Positions 1 to 8,939 of a DNA stretch of 64,000 nucleotides are shown here, piece after piece; within the stretch, counting starts at the first letter, position 1; each line of letters begins with the position of its first letter. The stretch is from Hyphomicrobiales bacterium (GTDB lineage: Bacteria > Pseudomonadota > Alphaproteobacteria > Rhizobiales > Rhizobiaceae). Location of the stretch: NCBI GenBank assembly GCA_900472575.1, contig UCIV01000033.1, positions 1-64,000 on the forward strand, in the 5' to 3' direction. The translations under genes and the position numbers were made by a program. The notes below the pieces were generated by a model. That model did no database searches and was not told the DNA's origin. It saw only the letters and a program-made list of their open reading frames with translations.

Positions 1-584
1 TTCTCCCGCTGGCGCAAGGCGGGCGTCTGGGATCGTCTTCTGGACGCCGTTTCAAAGCGTTACGATGGAGACATCGTGATGATCGATAGTTCCTGTGTTC
101 GCGTTCACCAGCATGGTGCCAACGCTAAAAAGGGGGATCTGCCGATCCTTGCATGGGACGTTCGCGCGGCGGCCTGACAACCAAAATCCATGCCCTGGTC
201 GATGCAGATGGCAGACCGGTTCGGCTGGAACTCACTGCCGGCCAAGCCGCCGATGCACCGATGGCTGAAAAGCTGTTGAGCGATCTGCAGCCCGGCGCGA
301 CGATCCTCGCCGACAAGGCATACGATACCGACGCAATTCGTAACTTTGCCAAGCAACGCAAATGCTGGGCAAATATCCCTGCAAAGGCCAATCGAAAGCA
401 GACATTCAGCTTCAGCCGCTGGGTCTACCGTCAACGCAATCTCGTGGAACGGTTCTTCAACCGTATCAAGCAGATGCGCGGCCTCGCCACGCGATACGAC
501 CGACGCGCTGATAATTACATGGCAGCCCTCAAGCTTGCCGCGACGAGGATATGGATCGCTTCAGCTAATGAGTCCGTGGCCTAA
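1..584 (+). CDS. IS5-family DDE transposase, two frames joined by -1 frameshift, 5' partial
   Basis: Catalyses transposition of the insertion sequence. The first frame runs from the window edge to a stop at 175-177 and carries the first catalytic aspartate in MIDSS. The second frame, readable from about 132 and with its first ATG at 153, carries MGRSRGGLTTK, the second aspartate in LADKAYD and the C-terminal glutamate in NLVERFFNRIKQ. A slippery run AAAAAGGGGG at 127-135 lies in the overlap, and a -1 shift there joins KKGGSADPC to MGRSRGG, which is the arrangement expected of intact IS427-group elements. The catalytic DDE triad visible here is complete, so the element may be active if its left half is intact. 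The alternative is that the frames are simply broken by mutation, but the position of the run argues for programmed frameshifting. Confidence 0.8.
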
Positions 585-597
585 GTTTCGCCTGACA
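1..597 (+). mobile_element. IS5-family insertion sequence (IS427-like group), right part
   Basis: Only the 3' part of the element lies in the window; its left end is upstream of base 1. It is recognised from its transposase, which is split over two overlapping frames in the way usual for the IS427 group. I could not fix the right terminal inverted repeat or a target duplication, because the partner end is not available; the end given here is an estimate between the transposase stop and the terminator hairpin that starts at 608. Confidence 0.7.
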
Positions 598-607
598 AAA
601 TATGAAC

Positions 608-631
608 AAACGGCGGCTTCGGCCGCCGTTT
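608..631. terminator. Rho-independent-type hairpin after the IS transposase
   Basis: A perfect 10-bp stem (AAACGGCGGC) with a TTCG loop. The stem ends in AAA/TTT, so it could work in either direction. It lies between the transposase and the ABC transporter gene, and it argues against a translation start at 602 for the latter. Confidence 0.7.
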
Positions 632-715
632 GCGTGTCCGGCTCCCGGATATCCTTGCCGAAATGTAATCTCGGTGCCCTTTGCCGCATTGCGGAACCGG
701 CATATATCCGTTGCC

Positions 716-2581
716 ATGGCCATTACCCAATTCTTCCGTTTTTTTGAGACACGTATTCGCCCCTTTGCCGAAAAGGGAGACCTGCGGCCGCCGGAAGGAA
801 CGATTGCCTTCATCTGGTTCTATGTACGGCAGGCCAAGACGCCATTTCTCGCCATGCTGGTTCTCGGTGGGCTGACGGCTGCTATCGAGGCGGCGCTGTT
901 CTGGTTTGTCGGCCGTCTCGTCGATATTCTGGCCAGCATCGATCGCGCGCAGGGATGGGACGGTCTTCTGGCCGCGCATGGCTGGGAACTTGGCGGGATG
1001 CTGGTGCTGATTGGCGTCATACGCTTCCTGGTGACGTTGGCGACCGCGCTTGTCGATCAGCAGATCATCACGCCGGGGTTCTATAATCTGGTTCGCTGGC
1101 AGTCCTATCAGCACGTGGCGCGGCAATCCCTGTCCTTCTTCCAGAACGATTTTGCCGGACGGATCGTGACAAAGGTCTGGTCCGGCGGGCAGGCGGCGGG
1201 TGACCTTGTGACCTCGCTGATGGAAAGTGTCTGGTTCGTCTGCATCTATTCGGCGTCGATGCTGATGCTGGTCGGCGGACTCGATTGGCGGCTGGCGGTG
1301 CTGCTGCTGGCCTGGGTGGCGATCTTTGCCGCGCTCGCACGTTATTTCGTGCCGCGTATCCGCTACCATTCGAAGGAGACGGCGGAGGCTGCCTCGATGC
1401 TATCGGGCCGGATGGTCGACGCCTATAGCAATATCCAGACGCTGCGCCTGTTCGGTCGCGACGAGGCGAATGACCGCTACATGCGAGAGGGCTTCAACAC
1501 GTTTCAGTCGACGACGCTGATGTTTACCCGGTTCATCACCGGCGTTCGGGCATCTATGGCGCTGCTATCGGGTGTGATGATCACGTCGATGGCGGCGCTT
1601 TGCATCCATCTCTGGCTGCAGGGCAATATCAGCGCTGGTGCGGTCGCCTTCACGCTGGCACTGGTGCTGCGGCTGAATTTCCTGCTTGGTCGCCTGATGA
1701 CGCAGTTCAACGGGATCATGCGCAATTTCGGCACGGTACAGAACGCGGCCGAGCTGATTTCTCAGCCAATCGGGTTGACCGATGCGCCCAGCGCGCAGGC
1801 GCTCAAGGTCGAGCGGCCGCAGATCCGGTTCAATGACGTCAGTTTCCACTATGGAAAAGACAAGGGCATCATCGATCATCTGAACCTGACCGTTCGTGCC
1901 GGTGAAAAGGTCGGCATTATCGGCCGGTCGGGAGCGGGCAAGTCGACGCTCGTCAATCTGCTCTTGCGGTTCTACGACCTGGAAGGCGGCCGGATCGAGA
2001 TCGATGGCCAGGATATTTCCAAGGTCAGCCAGGAAACGCTGAGAGCGCAGATAGGCATGGTCACTCAGGACACGTCGCTGCTGCATCGCTCTATCCGCGA
2101 CAACATTCTTTTCGGCCGCCCGGATGCATCCGATGCGCAACTGCTTGCCGCGTCCGAAAAGGCGCAGGCGGACGAGTTCATCGCCAATCTGGTGGACCAG
2201 CGCGGGCGCAGAGGTTTCGATGCGCATGTGGGCGAACGTGGCGTGAAGCTTTCGGGCGGGCAGAGGCAAAGGATCGCGATTGCCCGCGTCATGCTCAAGG
2301 ATGCGCCGATCCTCATTCTCGACGAGGCGACCTCGGCGCTCGATTCAGAGGTGGAGGCCGCAATCCAAGCGAGCCTCGACGGTCTCATGCAAGGCAAGAC
2401 AGTGCTTGCCATTGCCCATCGTCTATCAACAATTGCCATGCTCGACCGCTTGATCGTGATGGACAAGGGGCGGATCGTGGAAGAGGGGACGCATAGCGAA
2501 CTGGTTTCCGCAGGCGGCCTTTATGCCGAACTCTGGTCACGCCAGACAGGCGGCTTTCTTGCCGCCGATGCCGCACAATAG
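716..2581 (+). CDS. ABC exporter, fused permease and ATPase (ABCB/MsbA type)
   Basis: A half-transporter of 621 residues. The N-terminal half has about six membrane segments (ABC transmembrane type 1) and the C-terminal half is the nucleotide-binding domain. Walker A GRSGAGKST is near residue 402, signature LSGGQ near 511, Walker B ILILDEATS near 535, and the switch histidine in IAHRLST near 567. Such proteins act as dimers in the inner membrane and export lipids, peptides or drugs; the substrate cannot be read from the sequence. I chose the ATG at 716 (MAITQFF) rather than the in-frame ATG at 602, because 602 lies inside a transcription terminator. It is convergent with the next gene, 4 bases away. 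Confidence 0.9.
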   Translation: MAITQFFRFFETRIRPFAEKGDLRPPEGTIAFIWFYVRQAKTPFLAMLVLGGLTAAIEAALFWFVGRLVDILASIDRAQGWDGLLAAHGWELGGMLVLIGVIRFLVTLATALVDQQIITPGFYNLVRWQSYQHVARQSLSFFQNDFAGRIVTKVWSGGQAAGDLVTSLMESVWFVCIYSASMLMLVGGLDWRLAVLLLAWVAIFAALARYFVPRIRYHSKETAEAASMLSGRMVDAYSNIQTLRLFGRDEANDRYMREGFNTFQSTTLMFTRFITGVRASMALLSGVMITSMAALCIHLWLQGNISAGAVAFTLALVLRLNFLLGRLMTQFNGIMRNFGTVQNAAELISQPIGLTDAPSAQALKVERPQIRFNDVSFHYGKDKGIIDHLNLTVRAGEKVGIIGRSGAGKSTLVNLLLRFYDLEGGRIEIDGQDISKVSQETLRAQIGMVTQDTSLLHRSIRDNILFGRPDASDAQLLAASEKAQADEFIANLVDQRGRRGFDAHVGERGVKLSGGQRQRIAIARVMLKDAPILILDEATSALDSEVEAAIQASLDGLMQGKTVLAIAHRLSTIAMLDRLIVMDKGRIVEEGTHSELVSAGGLYAELWSRQTGGFLAADAAQ

Positions 2582-2585
2582 GTCT

Positions 2586-3530
2586 TCACTGGTTGCTGAT
2601 GACGAGATCTGCCATCAGTCCTGCATGATTTGACCCATAAGCGCTTGGCAGAGTGGAGATCGATCTGATCTTCAACGGCGCCCGGACATAGACATGGTCG
2701 ATCGGCAGTCCGAACTTGCCGAGGCTGACAGGCCATGTCGGTGGTTCATATGATGCAGTTCTAAGCCCCGTCCAAGTAAAGAAGCTGCGGATATTGGGAG
2801 CCAGTGAAGAGGCGTTGAAATCACCCGAAAGGACAAGCGGGCCTTGCATCTTTTCCATGGCGAGGGTGGCTTGCACCAGCTCTACGGTCTGGAATTCATC
2901 GAAATAGGGTTTGGTCGTGTGGATCCCGGCAATATTGACCTTGTGTCCTCTGATTTCCGTTTCGGCCAGAATGAAGCGGTCGCTGAAGAGTGTGCTCAGG
3001 CTTCGGATCGTTCCTCGCTCGAGCGGTGTTTTCGACAACATCAGCTGATCGCATCCGGCGGTCAGAACACCGCAGCCAATATGGTAGGGATAGCTTGAGC
3101 CAAGCAAGAAGAGGTGCGCCTCAAGTGGTTCGGCTTCCATGATGTTGACGACATCGGCGCCCGAATTGGCGATCATCCTCGCAATCGCTTCCCCGTTTTC
3201 CTCATTTTCCTTGAGGATGTTGAAGGAGAGCAGTCTGAAGCTCGGGGCATTGGCGTCGTTTTCCATCGCCATTCCTGTGTATTCCCGCCCCATGATTACG
3301 GCATGGCCGGCAAGGGCCAGCGATCCGGCGAGCAGAAGCAGGGAGACGATGTTGCGGTGGAGAGCTAGCGCAAAAAGCATGCTCAGGCTGCATGCCACGG
3401 CCGCGTGTAATTGGAGGCTGTGAAGCGTGGCGAACATCCAGTGTGGATGCAGGTATCGCGTGCCGATTGCCAGCATTACGAGCGACACGATGACGCAGAT
3501 TGCAACGGAAAGGATCTTTCTTGAGGTCAT
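2586..3530 (-). CDS. Endonuclease/exonuclease/phosphatase (EEP) family protein, membrane-anchored
   Basis: The first 90 residues hold about three hydrophobic segments; the rest is an EEP-fold hydrolase facing one side of the membrane. Diagnostic motifs are SFNIL (near residue 104), a metal-binding glutamate in NIMEAEP (132), GDFN (236-239), IDHV (277-280) and the final SNHAG (300-304), so the catalytic set looks complete. Family members cleave phosphodiester bonds in nucleic acids, phosphoinositides or sphingolipids; the substrate here is unknown. Many rhizobial genomes carry this membrane type. The start at 3530 (MTSRKILS) is preferred; an in-frame start at 3596 would add 22 residues but lacks a better ribosome site. 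Confidence 0.82.
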   Translation of the reverse strand: MTSRKILSVAICVIVSLVMLAIGTRYLHPHWMFATLHSLQLHAAVACSLSMLFALALHRNIVSLLLLAGSLALAGHAVIMGREYTGMAMENDANAPSFRLLSFNILKENEENGEAIARMIANSGADVVNIMEAEPLEAHLFLLGSSYPYHIGCGVLTAGCDQLMLSKTPLERGTIRSLSTLFSDRFILAETEIRGHKVNIAGIHTTKPYFDEFQTVELVQATLAMEKMQGPLVLSGDFNASSLAPNIRSFFTWTGLRTASYEPPTWPVSLGKFGLPIDHVYVRAPLKIRSISTLPSAYGSNHAGLMADLVISNQ

Positions 3531-3546
3531 GATCGGGTCCGAAGCT

Positions 3547-3891
3547 TCACTTGATTGATGAATTAGCACGCGCAAATGTCTCTTGCAACGCAACATGTTT
3601 GCTTCTCATGGCTGCGAAATGCGCTTGATCCAAATCAAGTTCCTCATTGATATCGCAGGTTAAATCATGGCCGCTGCATAGTGTCGCAAGACAATGTTGC
3701 AGTGCCCTGTCGATTACATGCCAAAATAGAAATCGTGTTCCTTCATCCGGTCGTAGGCCTTGCCAAGCGGCAAGTTTATCTGCGATCAAATCAAAGATCG
3801 CACTAGCTTGCTGGGGAATCGGTGTTCGATCTATGGTGACGGAGGTTGACCACAGCCAGGAGGAGGCATGCGGATGACAGGGACATTGCAT
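3547..3891 (-). CDS. Hypothetical protein divergent from petA
   Basis: An unrecognised frame of 114 residues between the EEP gene and petA. The C-terminal two thirds (from IFDLIADKLAAWQG to the end) look protein-like, with amphipathic helices and balanced charge, while the first 25 residues do not. No good ribosome-binding site precedes the ATG at 3891, which is 17 bases from the divergent petA start. It may be a small helical protein or a remnant. No motif supports a function. Confidence 0.35.
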   Translation of the reverse strand: MQCPCHPHASSWLWSTSVTIDRTPIPQQASAIFDLIADKLAAWQGLRPDEGTRFLFWHVIDRALQHCLATLCSGHDLTCDINEELDLDQAHFAAMRSKHVALQETFARANSSIK

Positions 3892-3908
3892 GAGAGGATG
3901 GTTGAACC

Positions 3909-4487
3909 GTGAGTGAGCATAATCCAAGTGAAGGAACGGTGAGCGAACCCACGCGCCGCGATTTCCTCTATCTGACGACCGGCATGGCCGGCGCTGTGGG
4001 TGCTGCGGCCGTTGCATGGCCATTTATCGACCAGATGCGCCCGGATGCGTCGACACTGGCGCTCGCCTCGATCGAGGTGAATGTCGCAGCGTTGCAGCCG
4101 GGCATGTCCTTGACCGTCAAATGGCGCGGTAAGCCTGTTTTCATCCGCAACCGCACGCCCAAGGAACTGGAAGAAGCCAATGCCGTTCAATTGTCCGATC
4201 TGAAGGATCCCGTCGCCCGCAACGCCAATATCGCGGCAGATGCGGAAGCGACCGGCCTCGACCGGTCTGCCGGCGAAGGCAAGGAAAACTGGATCGTGAT
4301 GATCGGCTCCTGCACCCATCTCGGTTGTGTTCCGCTCGGCCAGTCCGGCGATTTCAACGGATGGTTCTGTCCTTGCCATGGCTCGCATTACGATACTGCG
4401 GGCCGCATCCGAAAAGGTCCTGCACCGCAGAACCTTGCAATTCCGACATTCGCATTCGCAAGCGATACCGTGATCAGGATCGGGTGA
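3909..4487 (+). CDS. petA: Ubiquinol-cytochrome c reductase iron-sulfur subunit (Rieske protein)
   Basis: The Rieske subunit of the cytochrome bc1 complex, which moves electrons from ubiquinol to cytochrome c1 at the periplasmic face. The protein is 192 residues. A twin-arginine-type anchor (TRRDFLYLTTG) is followed by one membrane helix at about residues 20-40. The 2Fe-2S ligands are in CTHLGC (C135, H137) and CPCHGSH (C154, H157), with the disulfide pair C140 and C156. The start is GTG. It is first in a petABC operon: petB begins 11 bases after its stop. Confidence 0.97.
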   Translation: MSEHNPSEGTVSEPTRRDFLYLTTGMAGAVGAAAVAWPFIDQMRPDASTLALASIEVNVAALQPGMSLTVKWRGKPVFIRNRTPKELEEANAVQLSDLKDPVARNANIAADAEATGLDRSAGEGKENWIVMIGSCTHLGCVPLGQSGDFNGWFCPCHGSHYDTAGRIRKGPAPQNLAIPTFAFASDTVIRIG

Positions 4488-4498
4488 GGGGCTGACAT

Positions 4499-5833
4499 AT
4501 GAGTGGACATTCGTCTTATCAACCGTCGACGGGGATCGAACGGTGGATCGACCAGCGGCTGCCTTTGCCGCGCATGGTGTATGACAGCTTTGTCGCCTAT
4601 CCGGTGCCGCGAAACCTGAATTACGCCTATACATTCGGTGCGATGCTCTCGGTGATGCTGATCGTGCAGATCCTGAGTGGCGTCGTGCTGGCAATGCATT
4701 ACACAGCCTCGACGGCCGAAGCTTTCGTCTCGGTCGAAAAGATCATGCGCGACGTCAATCATGGCTGGCTGCTGCGCTACATGCACTCCAACGGTGCATC
4801 CTTCTTCTTCATTGCGGTTTATCTGCATATCGCCCGCGGTCTTTATTACGGTTCATACAAGGCGCCGCGCGAAATCCTTTGGATTCTTGGTGTCGTCATC
4901 TACCTGCTGATGATGGCGACCGGCTTCATGGGCTACGTGCTTCCCTGGGGACAGATGTCTTTCTGGGGCGCAACCGTCATCACCGGTTTCTTCACTGCCT
5001 TCCCGTTGGTCGGCGAATGGATCCAGCAGTTCCTGCTCGGCGGCTTTGCCGTCGACCAGCCGACTCTGAACAGGTTCTTCTCGCTTCACTACCTCTTGCC
5101 GTTCATGATCGCCGGCGTCGTCGTCCTGCACGTCTGGGCGCTGCATGTCACCGGCCAGACCAACCCGACCGGTGTCGAGGTGAAATCGAAGACCGATACG
5201 GTGCCTTTCACGCCCTATGCGACGCTGAAGGACGCGTTCGGCGTGTCGGTCTTCCTGATCGTCTATGCCTGGTTCATCTTCTATATGCCGAACTATCTCG
5301 GCCATCCGGACAACTACATCCCGGCCGATGCCCTGAAGACACCGGCGCATATCGTGCCTGAATGGTATTACCTGCCGTTCTACGCGATGCTGCGTGCGAT
5401 CACCTTCAATGTCGGTCCGATCGACTCGAAGCTCGGCGGCGTGCTTGTGATGTTCGGCTCGATCATCATCCTGTTCTTCCTGCCCTGGCTCGATACATCC
5501 AAGGTCAGGTCGGCCGTCTATCGCCCCTGGTACAAGCTGTTCTTCTGGATCTTCGTTGCCAATTCGATCTTCCTCGGCTGGCTCGGCGCCATGCCCGCAG
5601 AGGGTGGCGGGTTGATCTCGCTGCTGTTTGGCGGCGATCTGAAGGGCAATTATGTCGGCTACTCGCAGCTCGGCACGCTCTATTACTTCGGCTTCTTCCT
5701 GGTGATCATGCCGCTTCTCGGCCTGTTCGAAACGCCACGGCGAATTCCGAACTCGATCACCGAAGCGGTGCTGGAGCAGAAGAGCAAGAAGGCAGGCTCG
5801 GATACGACCGAACCGGCCAAGGCCACGGCGTGA
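4499..5833 (+). CDS. petB: Cytochrome b of the cytochrome bc1 complex
   Basis: The membrane core of the bc1 complex, carrying two b hemes and the ubiquinol oxidation and ubiquinone reduction sites. It has 444 residues, as usual for rhizobial petB, with about eight membrane helices. Seen are the helix-B heme region HSNGASFFFI, the GYVLPWGQMSFWGA stretch, and the quinol-oxidation loop PEWYYLPFYAMLR. The C-terminus is a charged tail. It lies between petA (11-base gap) and petC (20-base gap) in the same operon. Confidence 0.97.
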   Translation: MSGHSSYQPSTGIERWIDQRLPLPRMVYDSFVAYPVPRNLNYAYTFGAMLSVMLIVQILSGVVLAMHYTASTAEAFVSVEKIMRDVNHGWLLRYMHSNGASFFFIAVYLHIARGLYYGSYKAPREILWILGVVIYLLMMATGFMGYVLPWGQMSFWGATVITGFFTAFPLVGEWIQQFLLGGFAVDQPTLNRFFSLHYLLPFMIAGVVVLHVWALHVTGQTNPTGVEVKSKTDTVPFTPYATLKDAFGVSVFLIVYAWFIFYMPNYLGHPDNYIPADALKTPAHIVPEWYYLPFYAMLRAITFNVGPIDSKLGGVLVMFGSIIILFFLPWLDTSKVRSAVYRPWYKLFFWIFVANSIFLGWLGAMPAEGGGLISLLFGGDLKGNYVGYSQLGTLYYFGFFLVIMPLLGLFETPRRIPNSITEAVLEQKSKKAGSDTTEPAKATA

Positions 5834-5853
5834 GCGCGGAGAGGGATCGACAC

Positions 5854-6735
5854 ATGAAAAAGCTTGCTACAAGCCTTCTCTCCCTGGCGCTTCTGGCCGG
5901 ATTGGGCATCGCCCAAGCCAATGCGCAGGAAAACCACGAGGCCGCCGGGGCCGAAGCCCATGCGGAGGGTGCTACACCGCATTATCCGATCCACCATCCT
6001 AAGAATGTAAAATGGAGCTTTGCCGGACCTTTCGGCCATTACGACAAGCAGCAGCTTCAGCGTGGTTTGAAGGTCTATACGGAAGTCTGTTCCGCCTGCC
6101 ATTCTATGGAGCTGGTGCCTTTCCGGACGCTGGGCGATCTCGGATATTCGGAAGCACAGGTGAAAGCCTTTGCCGCAAACTATCAGATCCAGGACGGACC
6201 CAATGACGATGGCGAAATGTTCGAACGTGCCGGTGTGCCGTCCGACCATTTTCCGTCTCCGTTCCCCAACCACCAGGCCGCCGCTGCGGCCAATAACGGG
6301 GCTGCACCGCCGGACTTCTCGCTGCTCGGCAAGGCACGTGGTATCACGCGCGGCTTCCCGCAATTCGTCGTCGATATCTTCACTCAGTATCAGGAAGGCG
6401 GCCCCGACTATATCTACTCGCTGATCACCGGCTATCAGGAGCCGCCAGCGGGTGTGGAAGTGCCGGAAGGTGGGCATTACAATCCCTATTTCGCCAATGC
6501 CGCCTCGCTTGCCATGGCCCCGCCGATCGCAGACGATCAGGTGACCTATGACGACGGCTCGCCGCAGACGGTGGACCAGTATGCCAAGGACATTGCTGCC
6601 TTCCTGATGTGGGCTGCGGAGCCGCATCTGGAAGAACGCAAGCGGACAGGCTTCATGGTCATGGTATTTCTGGTGATCTTCAGCGGGCTCATTTACCTGA
6701 CGAAGAAGTCGGTCTATGCCAATAAGGAACATTGA
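5854..6735 (+). CDS. petC: Cytochrome c1 of the cytochrome bc1 complex
   Basis: A periplasmic c-type cytochrome that takes electrons from the Rieske centre. The protein has 293 residues. A Sec signal peptide covers residues 1-24 (cleavage after AQANA). The heme attachment site is CSACH at C79-H83. Conserved PPDFSLLGKAR and the region around MAPP, expected to hold the axial methionine, follow. A single C-terminal helix (FMVMVFLVIFSGLIYL) anchors it. The start ATG at 5854 has a GAGAGGGA ribosome site and gives a normal signal peptide; the open frame extends further upstream only because it overlaps petB. A terminator follows the gene. Confidence 0.96.
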   Translation: MKKLATSLLSLALLAGLGIAQANAQENHEAAGAEAHAEGATPHYPIHHPKNVKWSFAGPFGHYDKQQLQRGLKVYTEVCSACHSMELVPFRTLGDLGYSEAQVKAFAANYQIQDGPNDDGEMFERAGVPSDHFPSPFPNHQAAAAANNGAAPPDFSLLGKARGITRGFPQFVVDIFTQYQEGGPDYIYSLITGYQEPPAGVEVPEGGHYNPYFANAASLAMAPPIADDQVTYDDGSPQTVDQYAKDIAAFLMWAAEPHLEERKRTGFMVMVFLVIFSGLIYLTKKSVYANKEH

Positions 6736-6759
6736 TCCGAAGCCGGGTCAAAGATAGAG

Positions 6760-6783
6760 AAGGCGGCTTCGGCCGCCTTTTTC
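6760..6783 (+). terminator. Rho-independent terminator of petABC
   Basis: An 8-bp stem AAGGCGGC with a TTCG loop followed by a T-run, 25 bases after the petC stop. It separates petABC from apt. Confidence 0.8.
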
Positions 6784-6918
6784 ATGTGCGCATCTTCAAC
6801 AGGCCACTCGTTCGACTGGTACGGAAAGATCCTGCCGCAAGACGACGGAGCTTTTTTACGCAATTCCGGACGCAAAACCGGTTCCCACTTTTGCTGGAAT
6901 TGCTTTAGCAGGGTTATC

Positions 6919-7464
6919 ATGACTGCCTCGACCAAAGACATTCTCGCCGCTGCGATCCGTTCCATTCCAGATTATCCCAAGCCCGGCATCATCTTTCGCG
7001 ATATCACCACGTTGCTCGGTGATGCGGCGGCCTTCCGTCTGGCGGTGGATGAACTGGTCAAACCCTACGAAGGAATGGGCGTCGACAAGATCGCCGGCAT
7101 GGAAGCGCGCGGCTTCATTTTGGGCGGCGCGATGGCACATCAGCTTTCGGCTGGTTTCGTGCCGATCCGCAAGAAGGGCAAGCTGCCCTATCGCACGGTC
7201 AGCATGGCCTATGCGCTGGAATACGGTACCGACGAGATGGAAATCCATGTCGATGCGGTAAAGCCGGGCGAAAAAGTGATCCTCTGCGACGACCTGATCG
7301 CGACCGGCGGTACTGCCGTCGGCGCCGTCAAGCTGCTGCGCCAGATCGGTGCGGAAGTCGTCTCCGCCTGCTTCGTCATCGACCTGCCGGATCTCGGTGG
7401 TCGCAAGAACCTCGAAGCGCTTGGCGTCGAGGTTCGCACATTGGCCGAGTTTTCCGGCCACTGA
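6919..7464 (+). CDS. apt: Adenine phosphoribosyltransferase
   Basis: Salvages adenine to AMP with PRPP in the cytoplasm. The protein has 181 residues, the normal length. The PRPP-binding motif VILCDDLIATGGTA sits near residues 115-130, the N-terminal PDYPKPGIIFRDIT is a family hallmark, and GMEARGFILG contributes to the active site. The ATG at 6919 (MTASTKD) is the natural start; longer versions would include non-conserved sequence upstream. It is probably transcribed from its own promoter after the petC terminator. Confidence 0.95.
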   Translation: MTASTKDILAAAIRSIPDYPKPGIIFRDITTLLGDAAAFRLAVDELVKPYEGMGVDKIAGMEARGFILGGAMAHQLSAGFVPIRKKGKLPYRTVSMAYALEYGTDEMEIHVDAVKPGEKVILCDDLIATGGTAVGAVKLLRQIGAEVVSACFVIDLPDLGGRKNLEALGVEVRTLAEFSGH

Positions 7465-7501
7465 CCTTTTGCAGGCCATGGCATGGTTCAAGCGCGTCGG
7501 G

Positions 7502-7915
7502 CTAACCCCCGGCGCGTTTTTGCAGATAAGCGGGCAGGATGTGGTGCTCGGTAAGCTCTGCCATGACGACGTCGCCCGGCTTCTCCGGATCTATCCAGCG
7601 CAGTTCCTCGATCTCGGCGGAACTGGCGATATGGGCATCTCCGCTCTCGATCAGAAAGACATCGGCGGACACGGTAAAACCCGCTTCATTGGCTGCGGGT
7701 GCCTCGAAATGGCCAAGCGGGTGCAGGTCGTCGAGGGATGCGTGCAGACCTATTTCCTCCACGAGTTCGCGCAGAAGAGCGGATGCCGGGGGTTCCTTCG
7801 GCTCGATCTTGCCTCCGGGCTGCATGAAGGCCGTGGTTCCCCGTTTGCGAACGAGAAGCGCTAAACCATCGGTGCGGATGATAACGGCGGCTGCGATGCG
7901 GATTGTCTGCGTCAT
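7502..7915 (-). CDS. Nudix hydrolase
   Basis: Hydrolyses a nucleoside diphosphate linked to another group. The Nudix box is complete: GGKIEPKE at about residues 33-40 leads into RELVEEIGL near residues 49-57. The protein has 137 residues. The first strand (IRIAAAVIIRTDGLALLVRKRG) and FMQPGGKIE resemble the small NUDIX proteins with roles in nucleotide cleaning. The start overlaps the stop of the upstream arginase-family gene by 4 bases (ATGA), so the two are translationally coupled. Confidence 0.88.
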   Translation of the reverse strand: MTQTIRIAAAVIIRTDGLALLVRKRGTTAFMQPGGKIEPKEPPASALLRELVEEIGLHASLDDLHPLGHFEAPAANEAGFTVSADVFLIESGDAHIASSAEIEELRWIDPEKPGDVVMAELTEHHILPAYLQKRAGG

Positions 7916-8733
7916 GTGGTCGAGCTTTCGAACAATAACGGTGAAACGATATTCGCGATGAAATCCAGGACTTTCTCATCTTTCGACCATTCGCCAGATG
8001 CTTCGAATTCCGCGAGTTCGATGCCTAGGATCCGGTGTGTTGGAAGAGCGGAGAAAATTTCCCGGAGCGTATCGGGCAAGAGACCATCGGCAATCGCGTA
8101 GGCGGCCGGAATATGTCCGGGTTCAAGTACGTCCCAGTCGACATGGATCCATATCTCCCGATCGCCGATTTCGGAAAGTATCGCCTGCGGCGTCGTGGTT
8201 GATGGGGGAATAATGCGCAGCCCGGCCTGTTTCATCAGGTCGGATTCGGTGGGATCGATATCTCTTCCGCCGACAACGATGACATTTTTCGGATCGATAC
8301 CGCTGCCGTGGCCGCTCTCCCACATGCCGCATGCTGCTGCCAGAACCATGCCGCCGAGATAACCGCTTTCCGTCGTGAAAGGCGTGTTGAAGTCTCCATG
8401 CGCATCGATCCAGAGGAAGACTGCTTCCGGATGCGCCCGTGCTGCGACCGGCAGAGAGGCAAGGCTCGCGGCGCAGGTGTTGGCGACCATGAGTGGGCGA
8501 TTGCCGCGATCGATCGTTTGCGAGATCGCCTGCCGTAACTCCGCCAGCGTGACGTTGGCCTCGGCAAGTGCCAAAGACCAATGGTCATCGCGTGCCGGTG
8601 AAATCTGGCCGATCTCGAGTGGTGCAAGTCCGGTGAGGCTGGAAACCAGCTTTGCCGTCAATGCTGCTCCGGGAATGGCACCCGATGTCCGGTCGGCGAT
8701 GCGTCCCTGCGAGACGATAAGTTCAAATGTCAT
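7912..8733 (-). CDS. Arginase/agmatinase-fold family protein with altered metal site
   Basis: The fold is that of ureohydrolases (arginase, agmatinase, formiminoglutamase), 273 residues. WIDAHGDFN supplies the DAHxD metal motif and IHVDWDVLEPG matches the SxDxDxxDP motif with two changes. The first motif, normally GGDHS, is replaced by NTCAAS, so the usual histidine ligand of the first manganese is missing. It may therefore use one metal, another metal, or not be a ureohydrolase. It is the first gene of a two-gene unit with the Nudix hydrolase. Substrate unknown. Confidence 0.75.
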   Translation of the reverse strand: MTFELIVSQGRIADRTSGAIPGAALTAKLVSSLTGLAPLEIGQISPARDDHWSLALAEANVTLAELRQAISQTIDRGNRPLMVANTCAASLASLPVAARAHPEAVFLWIDAHGDFNTPFTTESGYLGGMVLAAACGMWESGHGSGIDPKNVIVVGGRDIDPTESDLMKQAGLRIIPPSTTTPQAILSEIGDREIWIHVDWDVLEPGHIPAAYAIADGLLPDTLREIFSALPTHRILGIELAEFEASGEWSKDEKVLDFIANIVSPLLFESSTT

Positions 8734-8939
8734 GACAACCCAGGATGATGATGCGGGAAGGAGGTTTTGCGCGGCCTCTGCGGAGAAGAATAGTCCGTGA
8801 TATTCTGTTGGATATAGCGATAGCCGTGCTTATGGCAAATTCAATTTTGACGCTGTTCCGGTTCTTCTGTTCCCCCAAATCCTTGGGGTTGTGAGAGAAG
8901 GCGGCGTTGATAGTCTTTCATTTTCCGAGGGAGAATCAG

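Noticed and set aside
602..715. An earlier start for the ABC exporter at 602
   Set aside because: It lies within the transcription terminator hairpin and encodes a non-conserved leader; the ATG at 716 is the better start.
5683..6732. A 349-codon minus-strand frame opposite petC
   Set aside because: It covers the well-supported petB-petC genes and shows no recognisable protein features.
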